Origin: Bacillota bacterium
Lineage (GTDB): Bacteria; Bacillota_A; Clostridia; Lutisporales; Lutisporaceae
Assembly: GCA_022706865.1 (NCBI GenBank)
Contig: JAKJBT010000088.1
Location: forward strand, 1 to 6,729
Direction: 5' to 3'
Length of the DNA: 6,729 nt
The position numbers and the translations under genes were made by a program. The notes under the pieces are model-generated. The model made no database searches, was not told where the DNA came from, and was given only the letters and a program-made list of their open reading frames with translations. How positions within the stretch are numbered: the stretch's first letter is position 1; each line of letters begins with the position of its first letter. Positions 5,393 to 6,729 of this stretch are shown here, piece after piece.

Positions 5393-6729
5393 TTGCAGAC
5401 ACCGCCTTCCTGAAGCAGATTAATACCGCAGCCGGTGCATGCAATCCTGCAATCTCTCGTCAATTCTCCCTTAAGGGATTTCTTGTACTCTCCCCTCAAA
5501 TACTTCTTAGTCACTCCGACATCAATATGATCCCAAGGCAGTACTTCATCCAGCTCTCTTCGCCTTGTGGCATAAAAATCCGGATCAACTCCCGTATCTT
5601 TAAATGCCTGCATCCAAGCCTCGAAATTGAAATACTGATCCCAACCGTCAAATCTGCATCCCAGTTCCCATGCTCTTATGAGTACATCACAGAGCCTCCT
5701 GTCCCCTCGCGCAAATACTGCTTCCATGTAGCTGACGTAAGGCTCATGCCAGTTAAAGGTGATCTGCTTTTTCTTTATAGCCTTTTGCAGGTACCTCTGC
5801 TTTTCTATGAGAGTATCGATGGAATCCTGAGGTTCCCACTGAAAGGGAGTAAAAGGCTTGGGGACAAAGGAAGAAGCACTTGCGGTCACATTAAGGCCTT
5901 TTCCCCTTTTCTCCTTCGGCACCTGGTAATACCTGTCCACTACCCTGAATGTCAAATCTGCAATACCCTGAATGTCCTCCATAGTCTCTGAGGGAAGGCC
6001 TATCATATAATACAGCTTGACGCTGCTGTAGCCTGTTTCAAATGCAGCACCCACCGAGTTAAGCAGATCCTCTTCATTCACTCCTTTGTTGATCACATTC
6101 CGCATTCTCTGAGTACCGGCTTCAGGTGCAAAAGTAAGGCCGCTTTTTCTTACCTTCTGAACCTCCTGGACCAGTTTCAGAGAAAAAGAATCAATCCGAA
6201 GAGAAGGAAGAGACAATCCGATTCTGCTGCTCTTATATTTGGAAACCAACCGTTCCACCAATTCATTAAGCTTTGAGAAATCACTGGTTGACAAGGAGGA
6301 CAATGAAATCTCCTCATAACCGGAGCTCTGAATCAACCTGTCTGCTATTTCCAACAGCTCCTCCACTTCTCTCTCCCTCACCGGCCTGTAAATCATACCG
6401 GCCTGGCAAAAACGGCAGCCTCTTGTACAGCCTCTGAATATTTCAAGCATTATCCTGTCATGTACAATATCAATGAAGGGCACTACAATTTTGTCAGGAA
6501 AATATGAGCCCTTCAGGTTCTTTATCACTCTTTTCCTGACTTTTCCGGGAATATCCTCTTTTATCGGCTTTATTGATTTTATGGTTGAATCTTCATTATA
6601 ATCAGCATTGTAAAACTTTGGTACATATACTCCTCTGACAGAAGCTGCCATCTTCAGGAACTCTTCTCTGGTACCTTTTGAGCTCTTCCACTTCCTGTAA
6701 TGCTCCATGACCTCCAGCAGCTGCTCCTC
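5389..6729 (-). CDS. TIGR03960-type radical SAM protein, N-terminus beyond window
   Basis: 446 residues are visible, and the frame stays open to the window edge without a family-like start, so this is partial; I estimate about 170-190 N-terminal residues, including a B12-binding-like region, are missing. The iron-sulfur/SAM motif is CTRGCRFC (CxxxCxxC, visible residues 101-108). SAM-barrel segments follow: LSSLSTSDF, LPSLRIDSF, FAPEAGTQRMR (200-210) and YYMIGLPSET. The family-specific C-terminal part has FVPKPFTPFQWEPQ (288-301), FNWHEPYVSYMEAVFARGDRR, FDGWDQYFNFEAW and LPWDHIDVGV. The extreme C-terminus holds a second cysteine group, CRIACTGC (427-434), plus C445. Such enzymes use a 4Fe-4S cluster to cleave S-adenosylmethionine to a radical; the substrate of this family is not established to my knowledge. 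It overlaps the DUF2344 gene by 4 nt, and the two families occur fused elsewhere. An ATG at 6708 is internal, not the true start. Confidence 0.92.
   Translation of the reverse strand, partial: EEQLLEVMEHYRKWKSSKGTREEFLKMAASVRGVYVPKFYNADYNEDSTIKSIKPIKEDIPGKVRKRVIKNLKGSYFPDKIVVPFIDIVHDRIMLEIFRGCTRGCRFCQAGMIYRPVREREVEELLEIADRLIQSSGYEEISLSSLSTSDFSKLNELVERLVSKYKSSRIGLSLPSLRIDSFSLKLVQEVQKVRKSGLTFAPEAGTQRMRNVINKGVNEEDLLNSVGAAFETGYSSVKLYYMIGLPSETMEDIQGIADLTFRVVDRYYQVPKEKRGKGLNVTASASSFVPKPFTPFQWEPQDSIDTLIEKQRYLQKAIKKKQITFNWHEPYVSYMEAVFARGDRRLCDVLIRAWELGCRFDGWDQYFNFEAWMQAFKDTGVDPDFYATRRRELDEVLPWDHIDVGVTKKYLRGEYKKSLKGELTRDCRIACTGCGINLLQEGGVCK

Noticed and set aside
5527..5991. A 154-codon plus-strand open frame opposite the radical SAM gene.
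   Set aside because: It is the shadow of a conserved enzyme frame, with no family resemblance.
6706..6708. ATG at 6708 as the start of the radical SAM gene.
   Set aside because: The frame remains open to the window edge, the family normally has a long N-terminal part before this point, and no ribosome binding site at suitable spacing is clear.

Overview
The window carries one co-directional block of eight genes, all on the minus strand, so transcription runs from high to low coordinates. The organism is most likely an endospore-forming clostridium (Firmicutes, class Clostridia), perhaps of the Acetivibrio/Ruminiclostridium type. The reasons are moderate-to-low GC, strong AGGAGG-type ribosome binding sites, an L27 with the Firmicutes-type cleavable N-terminus next to its Prp protease, and the order radical SAM protein, DUF2344 protein, RNase E/G, L21, Prp, L27, Spo0B-like protein, Obg. 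The species placement is an inference.

Layout in transcription order: (1) 6729-5389, the C-terminal three quarters of a TIGR03960-type radical SAM protein, cut by the window edge. (2) 5392-4679, its TIGR03936/DUF2344 partner, overlapping it by 4 nt. (3) 4616-3093, an RNase E/G family endoribonuclease. (4) 3092-2963, a promoter and an approximately 95-nt structured leader; the -35 box starts at the base after the RNase stop codon. (5) 2962-2651 rplU (L21), 2621-2289 prp, 2286-2005 rpmA (L27). (6) 1988-1962, a strong intrinsic terminator. (7) 1929-1252, a Spo0B-like gene, coupled with a 1-nt gap to (8) 1250-1, obgE, which lacks only its last few codons.

The genes are linked by ribosome production and its control. 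L21 and L27 are 50S proteins, Prp trims L27 before assembly, Obg is a GTPase of late 50S assembly, and RNase E/G enzymes mature rRNA and degrade mRNA. The Spo0B-like protein sits where Bacillus subtilis has spo0B (rplU-ysxB-rpmA-spo0B-obg), although clostridia are usually described as having no Spo0F/Spo0B phosphorelay. The radical SAM/DUF2344 pair has no established function that I know of and is the least understood part of the window. Its position suggests, but does not show, a role in RNA or ribosome modification.

I see no tRNA, rRNA, CRISPR array, insertion sequence or prophage material. No stretch of 300 bases lacks a gene. The largest intergenic regions are 130 nt (upstream of rplU), 75 nt (rpmA to the Spo0B-like gene) and 62 nt (DUF2344 gene to the RNase gene).
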